Shown piece after piece: positions 54,741 through 64,000 of a stretch of DNA of 64,000 nt. The DNA is from Luteibacter flocculans. Lineage in GTDB: Bacteria; Pseudomonadota; Gammaproteobacteria; Xanthomonadales; Rhodanobacteraceae. The first letter of the stretch is position 1, and each line of letters starts with the position of its first letter. The position numbers were made by a program, and so were the translations under genes. The stretch lies in contig NZ_CP063231.1 of the NCBI RefSeq assembly GCF_023612255.1, positions 1,532,001-1,596,000 on the forward strand, read 5' to 3'. The notes under the pieces were generated by a model. That model was not told the DNA's origin. It saw nothing but the letters and a program-made list of their open reading frames with translations, and did no database searches.

Positions 54741-55921
54741 TCGTTGTAAGGAGTGGTGTCCATCATGAAGAACTCTACGTTGTCTGCATTTCGCACGGCC
54801 TTCCAGCGATCGTCTCTCGCCAGGTCTTCGGCGTTTAGCTTGCCGTAGACGTAGTCGCTACGACCGTCGCTGTCTCGATCGTAAAAGTGGCTCACCTCAT
54901 GGATGATTACGCTAGTCCTGCTAACCCAGGGATCGTTGACGGGAAGGCGAAAAAAACCTGGACAGAAGTGAATCAGATAAGGGCTGTGGTCTTCAGCATG
55001 TGCCATGACCTCGGACGGAAATCCATCGCAGCCACATCGAGGAGTTATCTTGCTTCCCCCTGTCAGGGTTAGCCGAGACATCGTGGCGCCCAGGGCTGAT
55101 TTCAGATTGCCGCTATCGCTCTCGTACCAACCCGATTGATCGGGAAGAGGCGCATCCTCGGGCGGTCTGCCGAACCAACGTTCAAAGCGCGGCTTAGCGT
55201 TGTAACGATATGAGAAATTTCCCTCGGGGTCTTTGATGACCTGATAGACGGATAATATGAAGCCATACCCGGATTGCGACGCGTTTGCAGCACTCGGTAG
55301 GGTTTCATTGATCTTTTCCATATCTTCAGTCGAGCATATGTCTGACACGGATGGGGAAGGACCCATGTAAGCAGACGGGGTGTTGACACGTACCTCGATC
55401 TCATTGCTTTGCACGAAGGTCTGGCTGGTTCGAACGAATGCCCGACGCTCTTCTTCCGGCGCTGCCCGTGCATCTGGCTCCCGATCCAGCGAAGCGAAAA
55501 ACCGTATCTTGAAGCGGCCACCCTTGCTGAAATCGTATTCGCGACCCAGGTTGACTTCCTTATGCACCGATTCGCCGGGTGGTACGACAACAAAGTGACT
55601 GAGACGGACGGGACCCCAATAGCCCGGGCCGGACCCTTTGTAAGGAAGCACATCGCCCGTTTCGTTAGTGATGACAAACTCATTGCCCGGAAGGCCGTCA
55701 TCCGTTCTGCCGAAGGGTGTCGACGGCTTATGGAGAAAGACTGGCGCATCGCCCCGGTTGATGAAGGTGACATCGACGCGTACAGGTTCACTACCGATGG
55801 CTCGGGTCGTTTCGCGGATAACGGCCTCGATGCGGCCTTCTGCATGTGCCTGTGTCCAGGCGAGGCTGGCGAAGAGCGCACATAGTGCGGCTCTCTTTTT
55901 GCGTTTCGTTCGATAAAGCAT
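54737..55921 (-). CDS. M35 family metalloendopeptidase, secreted
   Basis: This 394-residue protein has a strong basic start and signal peptide (about residues 1-27, ending TQAHA). An N-terminal beta-sandwich domain (about 28-195) is followed by a C-terminal zinc peptidase domain with HEVSH and the downstream aspartate-tyrosine region GRSDYVYG, the pattern of deuterolysin and lysine-specific M35 enzymes. Cysteines such as CGC and the pair in CSTEDM/HFCPG probably form disulfides. A GGAAGGA site precedes the start at 55921. GC content appears lower than in its neighbours, which suggests acquisition by transfer. The N-terminal domain resembles the stand-alone protein at 23684. Confidence 0.88.
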   Translation of the reverse strand: MLYRTKRKKRAALCALFASLAWTQAHAEGRIEAVIRETTRAIGSEPVRVDVTFINRGDAPVFLHKPSTPFGRTDDGLPGNEFVITNETGDVLPYKGSGPGYWGPVRLSHFVVVPPGESVHKEVNLGREYDFSKGGRFKIRFFASLDREPDARAAPEEERRAFVRTSQTFVQSNEIEVRVNTPSAYMGPSPSVSDICSTEDMEKINETLPSAANASQSGYGFILSVYQVIKDPEGNFSYRYNAKPRFERWFGRPPEDAPLPDQSGWYESDSGNLKSALGATMSRLTLTGGSKITPRCGCDGFPSEVMAHAEDHSPYLIHFCPGFFRLPVNDPWVSRTSVIIHEVSHFYDRDSDGRSDYVYGKLNAEDLARDDRWKAVRNADNVEFFMMDTTPYND

Positions 55922-56122
55922 GCGTTCCTTCCGTTGATTGGATCCATGTCCGCCGCTGAAGCGAGAGGACACGTGGGAAGGTAGCGACCGGACGGCGTTG
56001 AAGGAATCTACGGGAGTTGAAGATGTGGTGCGATAAGCAGTTCCGGACTTTGGGCGGAATTCTCATGACACCGGTTTTGCACTGCGCTACGTGCGCGCAC
56101 GCGAACGTCGTAGACCTCGGCG

Positions 56123-57601
56123 TTAACGCATCGCCTCCGCCGCCTTCTCGCCGCGCAATGCACCCGCACGACCCGGTGCCTGCACGAGTGACTGCTTGAA
56201 TGCGGCCAGTGCAGGTCCGGGTTGCTTCTGTGCAAGAAGCAGTTCGCCCAGTTGTTCGCGCGCCGGGACGATCGGGCCTGGCGTCACGGGACGTTTTTCG
56301 ACGCGATCTTCGCGTTCGGCGGCATCGGTCATCAGTGCGACGGCGCTCGATGCGTTGCCGTCTGCCTGTGCGGACCAAGCTTTCACTTCGGACGCGAGAA
56401 CGCCCGTCTGCGCGGACCAGTAGTCGTCGCCGGAGGCCTTGAGTTCGGCTTCGATCTGATCGAGGCGCTTTGCTTGTGCACGTGCTTCGTCAGGATGACC
56501 ACTGCGCGCGAGGCCGAGACCCTTGGCCCATACCGCGATGGCGACCACCGAGGGTGGCGCGCCGGTTGGCGGCGCGATCGAGGCGGCATCGGTCCAATGC
56601 CCTTGTTCGACGATTTCGCGTATTGGCATCGCGGTGGCGGCGTATGCCACGGCGAAATCATCCATGTCCAGGTTGCGCATGCGCTTCAGGTCGGCGATGA
56701 CGGCCTTGGCGTCGGCGTCGCGGCCGGTCTGCATGTACGCATAGACGAGATAGTCCATGGCGTGCAGTTGCCCCATGGTGTCGCCGTGATCGCGGGCGGC
56801 TTTTTCGGAGGCGAGGTTGGAGCGGATCGAATCGTCCCAGAGTCCCAGTCGCGTGAAAATGTGCGAGGGCATGTGCAGGGCATGCGGTGCTGACGGTGCG
56901 ATGTCCGCATATTTGCGCGCGGCGGGAAGGCCCAGCTGAGCCAGCTCGGCGCTGTCGCAGGCGTGAATGAGGTAATGGGCGATACCCGGATGGTCGGGGT
57001 GGGCGCGGAACAGAGGATCGAGAATCGCGATCGCCTGTTTCTGCTTCGCGTGCGTCTTGTCGGCCATCGAGGCGTCCGACAGCAGCGCGACCGCGTAGAA
57101 CACCTGTGCCTCGACATCGTTCGGATTGTCGCGAGCCACGGCCGCCATGGCCGTTTCGTAGGCGAGCGTGCGCTGGCCGGGTTTCACATTACCGTCCTGG
57201 TAGAGCTGGCCCAGGGCATGGATGTATGCCTGCTCCCGAGGAGACGACGTCGGCAGTCGGGCGGCCGTGCGGGCCTCCGCCTGGCCGCGGGCGAAGGTGT
57301 CGGGCGGCAGCGAAGGCGCCCACACCGGATGGAAGAAGACCATCGCCAGGCCCCAATGGGCCATGGCGCACGACGGATCCTTCGCCACGATGTCCTCGAA
57401 CGCCTTCTGGGCGGGGCCATAAGCAAAGGAGTGGATGAGGGCGACGCCGCGGTCGAACGGCTTCTGCACGGAGGGGCTGCACGAGATCGGGAAGGAGACG
57501 TCGCCCAGCTTTTCGGGGATGCCGTGGTCGTGCATCTCCTGGGCATGGGCGGCGGATGCCATCAGCAGCGAGATGGCGAGAGCGCGCAGGAAACCTGTCA
57601 T
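56123..57601 (-). CDS. TPR repeat-containing secreted protein
   Basis: This 492-residue protein has a signal peptide (residues 1-20, ending SAAHAQ) and then repeated helix pairs of TPR/SEL1-like type, such as KAFEDIVAKDPSCAMAHWGLAMVFF, and a motif HPDHPGIAHYLIHACD, and a final repeat in QKQPGPALAAFKQSLVQAPGR. The conserved HPDHPGIAHYLIHA-HMPSHIF pattern marks a recognised but functionally undefined family of proteins often annotated simply as TPR. It is divergent from prmB. The start at 57601 begins the signal peptide. Confidence 0.85.
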   Translation of the reverse strand: MTGFLRALAISLLMASAAHAQEMHDHGIPEKLGDVSFPISCSPSVQKPFDRGVALIHSFAYGPAQKAFEDIVAKDPSCAMAHWGLAMVFFHPVWAPSLPPDTFARGQAEARTAARLPTSSPREQAYIHALGQLYQDGNVKPGQRTLAYETAMAAVARDNPNDVEAQVFYAVALLSDASMADKTHAKQKQAIAILDPLFRAHPDHPGIAHYLIHACDSAELAQLGLPAARKYADIAPSAPHALHMPSHIFTRLGLWDDSIRSNLASEKAARDHGDTMGQLHAMDYLVYAYMQTGRDADAKAVIADLKRMRNLDMDDFAVAYAATAMPIREIVEQGHWTDAASIAPPTGAPPSVVAIAVWAKGLGLARSGHPDEARAQAKRLDQIEAELKASGDDYWSAQTGVLASEVKAWSAQADGNASSAVALMTDAAEREDRVEKRPVTPGPIVPAREQLGELLLAQKQPGPALAAFKQSLVQAPGRAGALRGEKAAEAMR

Positions 57602-57811
57602 GCCTGACTCCGTGGTGTGGGCGACGCAGGCCCGCGGAAAGGTCGGAATGTACGCCTGACAGGCGCGGGTGCCCATCGGCAGGACGGCCGATGCCCCTTG
57701 CCCGATCCGCGAGCGGTACATCGGACGACAGCGCCCCGCGGCGCGGGCCATGCCGAAGGTGGGTGCCCGGACGGCTATACTCAGGGGCCAGCCTCATCGA
57801 CATACCTCTCC

Positions 57812-58732
57812 GTGACCAGCGAACTGTCCTCCATCATCGATTTCATCCGCTACGGCGCCAGCCGCTTCTCGGCCGCCGGCCTGACCTTCGGGCACAGCCA
57901 CGACAATCCGATCGACGAGGCCACGCACCTGGTCCTGGCGGCCCTGCATCTGCCGCCGGACCTGCCGCCTGCCTACGGCGCTGGCAAGCTCGTGGCCGAA
58001 GAGCGCGAGGCCATCCTTGCCCTGATCGAAAAGCGGATCGAGGAGCGCGTGCCGGTGGCGTACCTGGTCGGCGAGACCTGGTTCGCGGGCCTGAAGTTCA
58101 AGAGCGATCGCCGCGCCCTGGTGCCGCGCTCGCCCATCGCGGAACTGATCGAGAGCGGCTTTACGCCCTGGCTGGACGACCGCCACGTGGAACGCGCGCT
58201 GGACCTTTGCACGGGCTCGGGTTGCATCGGTATCGCCATGGCCGAGTACAACCCGGACTGGCAGGTCGATCTGGTCGACGTCAGTGACGACGCGCTGTCG
58301 CTCGCTAACGAGAACATCGTCTTCCAACATGTGGAAGATCGCGTGCGGGCGGTCAAGTCCGATCTCTTTGCCGGCGTGCAGGGCGAGGTCTACGACCTCA
58401 TCGTCTCGAACCCGCCTTATGTGACGCATGCCGAATATGCCGCCATGCCGGCCGAATACAGCCATGAACCGGTCCTCGGTCTGACCTCCGGAGATGATGG
58501 ACTGGACATCACCTTGCGCATCCTCGACGAGGCCGCCGATCACCTCAGTGAGGATGGCCTGCTGATCGTGGAAGTGGGCGACAGCGAGCGTGCGCTGGTG
58601 GAACTGCTGCCCCGCGTGCCCTTCGTGTGGCTCGAGTTCAAGGTGGGCCCGATGGGCATTTTCGCGCTGGAGCGGCGCGACCTCGTCGAACACGCCGCGG
58701 ACATCGCCGCCCTTCGCGCCGCACGAAACTGA
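57812..58732 (+). CDS. prmB: Ribosomal protein L3 N5-glutamine methyltransferase PrmB
   Basis: PrmB methylates a glutamine of ribosomal protein L3. The 306-residue protein has an N-terminal helical domain (about residues 1-95), then a SAM-dependent methyltransferase domain with LDLCTGSGCIGIAMA and the catalytic NPPY motif in LIVSNPPYVTHAEY. The segment PRSPIAELIESGF is typical of PrmB and separates it from PrmC. The GTG at 57812 is the natural start because the conserved TSELSSIIDFIRYGASRF follows it. It heads the block prmB-aroC-dehydrogenase-asd. Confidence 0.94.
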   Translation: MTSELSSIIDFIRYGASRFSAAGLTFGHSHDNPIDEATHLVLAALHLPPDLPPAYGAGKLVAEEREAILALIEKRIEERVPVAYLVGETWFAGLKFKSDRRALVPRSPIAELIESGFTPWLDDRHVERALDLCTGSGCIGIAMAEYNPDWQVDLVDVSDDALSLANENIVFQHVEDRVRAVKSDLFAGVQGEVYDLIVSNPPYVTHAEYAAMPAEYSHEPVLGLTSGDDGLDITLRILDEAADHLSEDGLLIVEVGDSERALVELLPRVPFVWLEFKVGPMGIFALERRDLVEHAADIAALRAARN

Positions 58733-58747
58733 CCCATCGGAAGCACC

Positions 58748-59857
58748 GTGTCCTCCAATACGTTCGGCAAGCTCCTCTCCGTCACTACCTTCGGCGAAAG
58801 CCACGGCCCGGCGATCGGGTGCGTGGTGGACGGTTGCCCGCCCGGGCTGGCGCTCGACGCGGCAGAATTCCGCGCCGACCTGGAACGCCGTGCTACCGGT
58901 CGCTCGCGGCACACCTCCCAGCGCAGGGAGGCCGACGAGATCGAGATCCTCTCCGGCGTGTACGAGGGCGTGACCACGGGTACGCCCATTGCCTTGCTGA
59001 TCCGTAACACGGACGCGCGCTCCAAGGACTACGGCAACATTCTCGACACCTTCCGCCCCGGCCACGCCGATTACACGTACGCGCAGAAGTACGGTATTCG
59101 CGATCCACGCGGCGGCGGACGTTCCTCGGCGCGCGAAACCACAATGCGCGTGGCGGCCGGTGTCATCGCCAAGAAATGGCTCGCGCAGCGCCATGGCGTG
59201 TCCGTGCGCGGCCACGTGGCCCAGATCGGCGAACTCGTGCCGCGCGGCTTCGACGCCCATGCCATCGAGGACAATCCGTTCTTCTGGCCGGACGCGGCGC
59301 AGGTGCCGGAGCTGGAGTCGTACATGGATGCCTTGCGCAAGTCGGGCGATTCGGTCGGCGCGAAGGTCACCGTGATCGCCGACGGCGTGCCGGCCGGGTG
59401 GGGCGAGCCGATCTACGGCAAGCTCGACGGCGAACTCGCCGCGGCCATGATGTCCATCAACGCGGTGAAGGGCGTCGAGATCGGTGACGGATTTGCCGCG
59501 GTGGCGCAGCGTGGTACGCAGCACCGCGACGAGATGACCGCCGACGGATTTCTCTCCAACCACGCAGGCGGCATTCTCGGTGGCATCGCCTCCGGCCAGC
59601 CCATCGTGGTGTCGATGGCGTTCAAGCCCACTTCCAGCATCCTCGTGCCCGGACGCAGCGTCGATCGGGCCGGCCAGCCCACCGAGGTGGTGACCAAGGG
59701 GCGCCACGATCCCTGCGTCGGTATTCGTGCGGTGCCGATCGCCGAGGCCATGCTCGCGCTCGTGCTGATGGACCAGGCCCTGCGCCACCGCGCGCAGTGC
59801 GGCGACGTCGGCACCGTGCCCCCGCATATTCCCGGCGCGGTCCGGAGCGAGTCATGA
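58748..59857 (+). CDS. aroC: Chorismate synthase
   Basis: AroC makes chorismate from EPSP using reduced FMN, the last step of the shikimate pathway. The 369-residue length is typical. Signature motifs are [19 protein letters not shown] near the start, the arginine-rich [21 protein letters not shown], and [16 protein letters not shown], and [14 protein letters not shown] and KPTSSI in the C-terminal half. It follows prmB after 15 bases and its stop overlaps the next gene as ATGA. Confidence 0.97.
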   Translation: MSSNTFGKLLSVTTFGESHGPAIGCVVDGCPPGLALDAAEFRADLERRATGRSRHTSQRREADEIEILSGVYEGVTTGTPIALLIRNTDARSKDYGNILDTFRPGHADYTYAQKYGIRDPRGGGRSSARETTMRVAAGVIAKKWLAQRHGVSVRGHVAQIGELVPRGFDAHAIEDNPFFWPDAAQVPELESYMDALRKSGDSVGAKVTVIADGVPAGWGEPIYGKLDGELAAAMMSINAVKGVEIGDGFAAVAQRGTQHRDEMTADGFLSNHAGGILGGIASGQPIVVSMAFKPTSSILVPGRSVDRAGQPTEVVTKGRHDPCVGIRAVPIAEAMLALVLMDQALRHRAQCGDVGTVPPHIPGAVRSES

Positions 59858-60852
59858 GCAAGCCCCGCGTCTGGGTATCCCGGCCTTTCTTTCCGGACAT
59901 CGTCGATCGCTTGCGGCCCTTCTTCGAGGTGGACGCAGAGAGCGAAGAACAGCGCTTCTCGTCGGCCGACCTCGCGACACGGCTGGCCGATGCCGACGCC
60001 GCCATCGTGGGGCTCGCCGAGCGCATCGACGTCGCGGCGATCCGCCAGGCCAAGCGGCTGCGCTTCGTGGCGAACCTCGGCGTGGGCTACAACAACCTGG
60101 ACATCGAGGCGCTCTCCGCGGCCGGGATCGGCGCGTCGAATACGCCCGATGTCCTCAACGAAACCGTGGCCGACTACGCCTGGGCGTTGATGCTCGCGGC
60201 AGCGCGCCGCGTGGGCGAGGCTGAGCGCTGGCTACGGGCGGGGCAGTGGCATGGCTCCCGTTTCGAAGGCTGGCTGGGTACCGACGTGCACGGCAAGACC
60301 ATCGGCATCCTGGGCATGGGCCGTATCGGCCAGGCCATCGCGCGGCGCGCGGCGGGTTTTCGCGCCAGGGTGATCTATCACAATCGCTCGCGCCTTCCCG
60401 CGGCGGTCGAGCAGGCCTGCGCCGCCACCTATGTGGACAAGGCGCAGCTCCTGACGGAGGCGGATCACCTCATCCTGGTCGTTCCGTATACGCCGGAGAG
60501 CCACCACGCGATCGGCGAGGCCGAACTGCAGGCGATGAAGCGCTCCGCGACGCTGGTGAACGTGGCCCGTGGCGGCGTCGTCGACGATGTTGCCTTGGCC
60601 CGGGCGCTGGCGCGAGGGACGATTGCCGCGGCGGCGCTCGACGTGTTCGAAGGCGAGCCCGCGCTGCATCCCAGCCTGCTCGCTTTGGACAATATCGTGC
60701 TCAGTCCGCACATCGCGAGCGCGAGCCGCGACACACGTCGCGATATGGCGGCGCTGGCTGTGGACAATGTGCTGGCGGCGTTCGGGCATGGTCCCCACGC
60801 CGGCCGGCCGCCCACGATCCTCAATCCGGGTGTGCTGGCCGACGCCAGCTGA
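59854..60852 (+). CDS. D-isomer-specific 2-hydroxyacid dehydrogenase
   Basis: This 332-residue NAD(P)-dependent enzyme has the Rossmann motif [19 protein letters not shown] and the catalytic set: arginine in [10 protein letters not shown], glutamate in [12 protein letters not shown], and histidine in SPHIASAS. It resembles glyoxylate/hydroxypyruvate reductase (GhrB) and D-glycerate dehydrogenase more than the longer PdxB or SerA. The ATG overlaps the aroC stop. Its place between aroC and asd hints at a role in amino acid or serine-related metabolism, but that is unproven. Confidence 0.9.
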   Translation: MSKPRVWVSRPFFPDIVDRLRPFFEVDAESEEQRFSSADLATRLADADAAIVGLAERIDVAAIRQAKRLRFVANLGVGYNNLDIEALSAAGIGASNTPDVLNETVADYAWALMLAAARRVGEAERWLRAGQWHGSRFEGWLGTDVHGKTIGILGMGRIGQAIARRAAGFRARVIYHNRSRLPAAVEQACAATYVDKAQLLTEADHLILVVPYTPESHHAIGEAELQAMKRSATLVNVARGGVVDDVALARALARGTIAAAALDVFEGEPALHPSLLALDNIVLSPHIASASRDTRRDMAALAVDNVLAAFGHGPHAGRPPTILNPGVLADAS

Positions 60853-60883
60853 CCTGTTTTCCCACGCCTGACAAAAGCGAAGC

Positions 60884-61912
60884 ATGAGCAAGAAGACGAG
60901 TTACAAGGTAGCCATGGTGGGTGCGACCGGCGCGGTCGGTGAAACCCTCCTGTCGATCCTCGCCGAGCGGGACTTCCCCGTGAGCGAGCTGGTGCCCCTG
61001 GCGAGCGAGCGCTCGGCGGGCGGTACGATCGATTTCAACGGAAAACCGGTCGTCGTCCAGGATCTTGCCAAATACGACTTCGACGGCGTGGACATCGCCT
61101 TCTTTTCCGCAGGCGGCTCGGTCAGCCGGGAGCACGCGCCGCGTGCGGCCGCTGCGGGTGCCGTGGTGATCGACAACACCTCGGAGTTTCGCTACCAGGA
61201 CGACATTCCGCTGGTGGTGTCCGAGGTCAACCCGCACGCCATTGCCGACTACACCGTGCGCGGCATCATCGCCAATCCGAACTGCTCCACGATGCAGATG
61301 CTGGTCGCGCTGGCGCCGATCCATCGTGAAGCGGGTATCGAGCGCATCAACGTTGCCACCTATCAGTCCGTGTCCGGCGCGGGGCGCAGCGGCATGGAGG
61401 AACTGGGCAAGCAGACCGCCCAGATGCTCAATTTCCAGGAAGTGGAAACGGTCAAGTTCCCGAAGCAGATCGCGTTCAACGTGATCCCGCACATCGACGA
61501 ATTCCAGGCCAACGGCTACACCAAGGAAGAAATGAAGATGGTCTGGGAGACCCGGAAGATCCTCGAAGACCCATCCATCCAGGTGAACCCGACGGCCGTT
61601 CGCGTCCCCGTGTTCTACGGGCATGCCGAAGCCGTGCACATCGAGACGCGCGACAAGATCAGTGCCGAGCGCGCGCGCGAACTGCTCGAGCAGGCGCCGG
61701 GCATCGTCGTGCAGGACGAGCGCAAGGCGGGCGGGTATCCCACGCCGGTCGGCGACGCGGCAGGCAAGGACCCGGTCTTCGTCGGTCGCATCCGTGACGA
61801 CATCTCGCACGAACGTGGCCTCGATCTGTGGATCGTTGCGGACAACATCCGCAAGGGTGCGGCGCTGAATGCCGTGCAGATCGCCGAGATCCTGATCGAG
61901 GACTACCTGTAA
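60884..61912 (+). CDS. asd: Aspartate-semialdehyde dehydrogenase
   Basis: Asd reduces aspartyl phosphate to aspartate semialdehyde, the branch point to lysine, diaminopimelate, threonine and methionine. The 342-residue protein has the NADP-binding GATGAVGETLL, the catalytic Cys134 in NPNCSTMQM, SVSGAGRSGMEEL and the substrate arginine/histidine region near VRVPVFYGHAEAV. It lies 31 bases after the dehydrogenase gene and its TAA overlaps the next start as TAATG. Confidence 0.97.
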   Translation: MSKKTSYKVAMVGATGAVGETLLSILAERDFPVSELVPLASERSAGGTIDFNGKPVVVQDLAKYDFDGVDIAFFSAGGSVSREHAPRAAAAGAVVIDNTSEFRYQDDIPLVVSEVNPHAIADYTVRGIIANPNCSTMQMLVALAPIHREAGIERINVATYQSVSGAGRSGMEELGKQTAQMLNFQEVETVKFPKQIAFNVIPHIDEFQANGYTKEEMKMVWETRKILEDPSIQVNPTAVRVPVFYGHAEAVHIETRDKISAERARELLEQAPGIVVQDERKAGGYPTPVGDAAGKDPVFVGRIRDDISHERGLDLWIVADNIRKGAALNAVQIAEILIEDYL

Positions 61913-62202
61913 TGACCGCACGCGTCGTGCTTGCCGGTCTGCTCGCGTTGTCGGCGCCCCTGGCGTCGGCGGCGACACCGCCGCCGCAAGCCGCCGCGGC
62001 ACCCGCGGACCCGGCCGCCACGCAGGCCCAGTTGCAGGCGTTGCGCGGCCAAGTGAAGCGGCAGGACACCGAGGTCACCCAACTTAAGTCGAAGGTTGAG
62101 ACGCTGGAGACCGCGTCGCAGGCCGCCCAGCGCGAGCTGGAAGAACGCGATCGGAAGATCGCCGAGCTGCGTCGACAGTTGGAGGCAGGGCAGGGCCACT
62201 AG
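61912..62202 (+). CDS. Small secreted coiled-coil protein
   Basis: This 96-residue protein has a signal peptide (residues 1-22, ending ASAA), a short Pro/Ala spacer, then a single coiled coil of about 60 residues (QAQLQALRGQ to AELRRQLEAG) with clear heptads. It resembles the coiled-coil part of FimV-like proteins, and it sits between asd and fimV, directly coupled to asd (TAATG). It could help assemble a periplasmic complex, but no function is known. Confidence 0.7.
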   Translation: MTARVVLAGLLALSAPLASAATPPPQAAAAPADPAATQAQLQALRGQVKRQDTEVTQLKSKVETLETASQAAQRELEERDRKIAELRRQLEAGQGH

Positions 62203-62382
62203 GGGTGGACCGACATGTAAGGGGGGCGTGTACGGGCCTCGCGAACGACTTAACGTTGTCGCGTAACTATCCGTAGTCGCTATTGTTAGTTGTTGCTGGG
62301 GTGCACTACAGTGGCGCCTTCGCGGCCGACCGCCCGATAGAGGCGCGCCGCCGGCATGGATTTAGTTCGGGGGAAAGCAGTA

Positions 62383-64000
62383 ATGAACCGTACGTTGAAG
62401 CTTTCGATCATGCTGGCGCTGGCGACATGGGGCAGCCAGGCCCTGGCCCAGAATCTGGGTCCGGTCCAGATGCGCTCGACCATGGACCAACCGCTGATGG
62501 CGGACATTCCGCTGACCGGCGTGTCGGGCAATCTCGACAACGTCCATGTGGCGCTGGCCTCGGAAGAAGCCTTCGCCCGCGCGGGCCTGAACCGTTCCGC
62601 CCTTCCGGTGCCGCTGAGCTTTGCGGTAGCCAAGAATGCGGCAGGCCAGCCGGTGGTCCGCGTGACCTCCGCCGCGCCGGTGCGCGATACCTATCTCGAT
62701 TTCCTGGTGGAAGTCTCCTCCGGCAGCAACAAGGTCGTGCGCGAAGTGACCATGCTGCTCGACCCGCCGGGCACCCCGGTGGGCGCCGCGGCGGCATCTA
62801 CACCGGCAGCGCCCGCCGCACGTCCATCGCGCACCTCCGAGGTGCCTGCGCGCGTGCCGACCGCTGAAGCGTCGAAGCCGGCACGTGCCGAGCCTGCATC
62901 GCGTGCCGAAGCGGTCCCGCACGCGGAGCCGGCACCGCATGCCACGGCAACACAGGGCGGTACCTATGGCCCCGTGCAGCGCGGCCAGACCCTGTCCACC
63001 ATCGCCCGCCAGCACGCCGGCGGCGCGGACATGAACCAGATGCTCGTCGCGCTGCAGAAGGCCAACCCCGATGCCTTCTACCGCGGCAACATGAATGCCT
63101 TGAAGACGGGTGCCATCCTGCGCATCCCGTCGTCCGACGAGATCCAGGCGCAAAGCGGCGCCGCCGCACTGGCCGAAGTGCGCCGGCAGAACGAGAGCTG
63201 GCGTGCGGGCACGGCGCGTGCGCCTTCGGTCGTCGCCGACGGCGCATCCACCGGAGCCGCGCAGAACGATGCGAAGGGCCCCGCGCCCAAGAGCGACCGC
63301 CTCGCCATCGTGCCGGCCAAGGAGGGCGGTGACGCTGCGTCCACGCGCGCCGGCACCAAGGGCGGCACGGGCGACACGCAGATCGCCGGTCTGCGCCAGG
63401 AACTGGCCACGTCGAAGGAAAGCGTCGCGTCCCTCAAGCAGGAAGGTGCAGAGCTGAAGTCGCGTATCGGCGAGCTTGAAGACCTGAATGCGAAGAACCA
63501 GCGTCTGCTGAGCCTCAAGGATTCCGAAATCGCCGAGCTTCAGCGCAAGCTGGCCGACGCGCAGAAGCAGGGCAGCAAACCCGCTGCCGCACCAGCCGCT
63601 GCTGCTACGGTGGCTTCCGCGACGCAGCCAGCCGCCGCGGCACCCGCACCGGTCGCGACGCCTGCACCCGCTGCCGCCGGCACGGCCGGACAGACTTCTG
63701 CTGCAACGACCGCTCCCGCACCGGGCGCTACGGTTGCCATCTCGCCACTCAAGGAACCGGCCGCAACGCCGCCGTCCGCCGCGACCCCGCCGGCTCCCGC
63801 TGCCGCGGCTCCAAAGCCCGTGGCGCCGACCCCGTCGCCCGCGCCGGTCGAGGAAGACCCGTGGTACATGCAGCCGTGGGCCTGGGGTGGCGGTGCGATT
63901 GTCATCCTGCTGTTGCTTGTCGCCGCCGTGTTCGGTCGGCGGAAGCCGAAGGCCGCGCCGGCTGTCGCGAGCAGCTCGCTGGCGGACCGCTTCGGTCAGG
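62383..64000 (+). CDS. fimV: FimV-like peptidoglycan-binding protein, 3' partial
   Basis: FimV is an inner-membrane protein with a periplasmic LysM domain that organises type IV pili, twitching and polar assembly. Only the first 539 codons lie in the window; the gene runs off the right end without a stop. Visible are a signal peptide (residues 1-22), the FimV N-terminal beta domain (MRSTMDQPLMADIPLTGVSG), a LysM-like segment (VQRGQTLSTIARQH, about residues 204-250), a coiled coil with LKSRIGELEDLN (about 340-395), an Ala/Pro-rich stretch and a transmembrane helix (WGGGAIVILLLLVAAVFG). The asd-fimV order is typical of xanthomonads. Confidence 0.93.
   Translation, partial: MNRTLKLSIMLALATWGSQALAQNLGPVQMRSTMDQPLMADIPLTGVSGNLDNVHVALASEEAFARAGLNRSALPVPLSFAVAKNAAGQPVVRVTSAAPVRDTYLDFLVEVSSGSNKVVREVTMLLDPPGTPVGAAAASTPAAPAARPSRTSEVPARVPTAEASKPARAEPASRAEAVPHAEPAPHATATQGGTYGPVQRGQTLSTIARQHAGGADMNQMLVALQKANPDAFYRGNMNALKTGAILRIPSSDEIQAQSGAAALAEVRRQNESWRAGTARAPSVVADGASTGAAQNDAKGPAPKSDRLAIVPAKEGGDAASTRAGTKGGTGDTQIAGLRQELATSKESVASLKQEGAELKSRIGELEDLNAKNQRLLSLKDSEIAELQRKLADAQKQGSKPAAAPAAAATVASATQPAAAAPAPVATPAPAAAGTAGQTSAATTAPAPGATVAISPLKEPAATPPSAATPPAPAAAAPKPVAPTPSPAPVEEDPWYMQPWAWGGGAIVILLLLVAAVFGRRKPKAAPAVASSSLADRFGQ

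Overview
The window is high-GC chromosomal DNA, densely coded on both strands, and it suggests a gammaproteobacterium of the Xanthomonadales (Lysobacterales), most like the Rhodanobacteraceae (Luteibacter/Dyella type). That placement is an inference. It rests on the block prmB-aroC-hydroxyacid dehydrogenase-asd-fimV, the order metG-rsxB-nth with apbC-dcd nearby, the large TonB-dependent receptor, and six clusters of short REP/BIME repeats built on GGAGCCGCCATGGCGGC. No rRNA, CRISPR array, insertion sequence or prophage was seen.

Layout. 1-2.5 kb: a short-chain dehydrogenase, a REP cluster and three small proteins of unknown function. 2.5-7.1 kb: tRNA-Leu(CAG) with its own promoter and terminator, the overlapping genes rnr-rlmB-small membrane protein, and a guanidinium exporter gene (gdx/sugE) behind a clear guanidine-II (mini-ykkC) riboswitch. 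7.1-12.5 kb: the phosphate uptake operon pstSCAB-phoU, with a candidate Pho box, and RNase T. 13-15.7 kb: a small secreted protein, a beta-carbonic anhydrase and a SulP transporter that look like a bicarbonate module. 15.8-23.5 kb: mostly housekeeping genes (nth, rsxB, metG, a DUF2147 protein, apbC, dcd, a lipoprotein, a HIT protein and a dienelactone hydrolase-like protein).

23.5-28 kb: a secreted protein that resembles only the front domain of an M35 metallopeptidase, a class C beta-lactamase-like hydrolase, rimO and a DUF3025 protein. 27.9-32.2 kb: a divergent BvgA/BvgS-like phosphorelay. Its LuxR-type response regulator faces a hybrid kinase with two periplasmic solute-binding domains, PAS, HisKA, HATPase, receiver and HPt domains. 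32.2-38.6 kb: greB, a membrane protein and a YjgR/HerA-like ATPase in one overlapping unit, then mltD, a small protein of unknown function and psd. 38.9-42.1 kb: a halovibrin-like lipoprotein and a catalase preceded by an OxyR-type palindrome.

42.1-54.7 kb is the most accessory-looking region. A TonB-dependent receptor is followed by a CocE/NonD-type hydrolase. Next comes an ABC importer of the 2-aminoethylphosphonate/iron type (binding protein, ATPase and a two-in-one permease) with a DeoR regulator at the end of its operon. Facing away from it are an inositol-monophosphatase-like phosphatase and a Tat-exported phosphocholine-type phospholipase C. I read this as an organophosphate scavenging and import locus that may work alongside the pst system; the substrate is unknown. 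54.7-57.6 kb carries a full M35 metallopeptidase and a TPR protein. 57.8-64 kb is the conserved prmB-aroC-dehydrogenase-asd block, a small coiled-coil protein and fimV, which runs off the end of the window.
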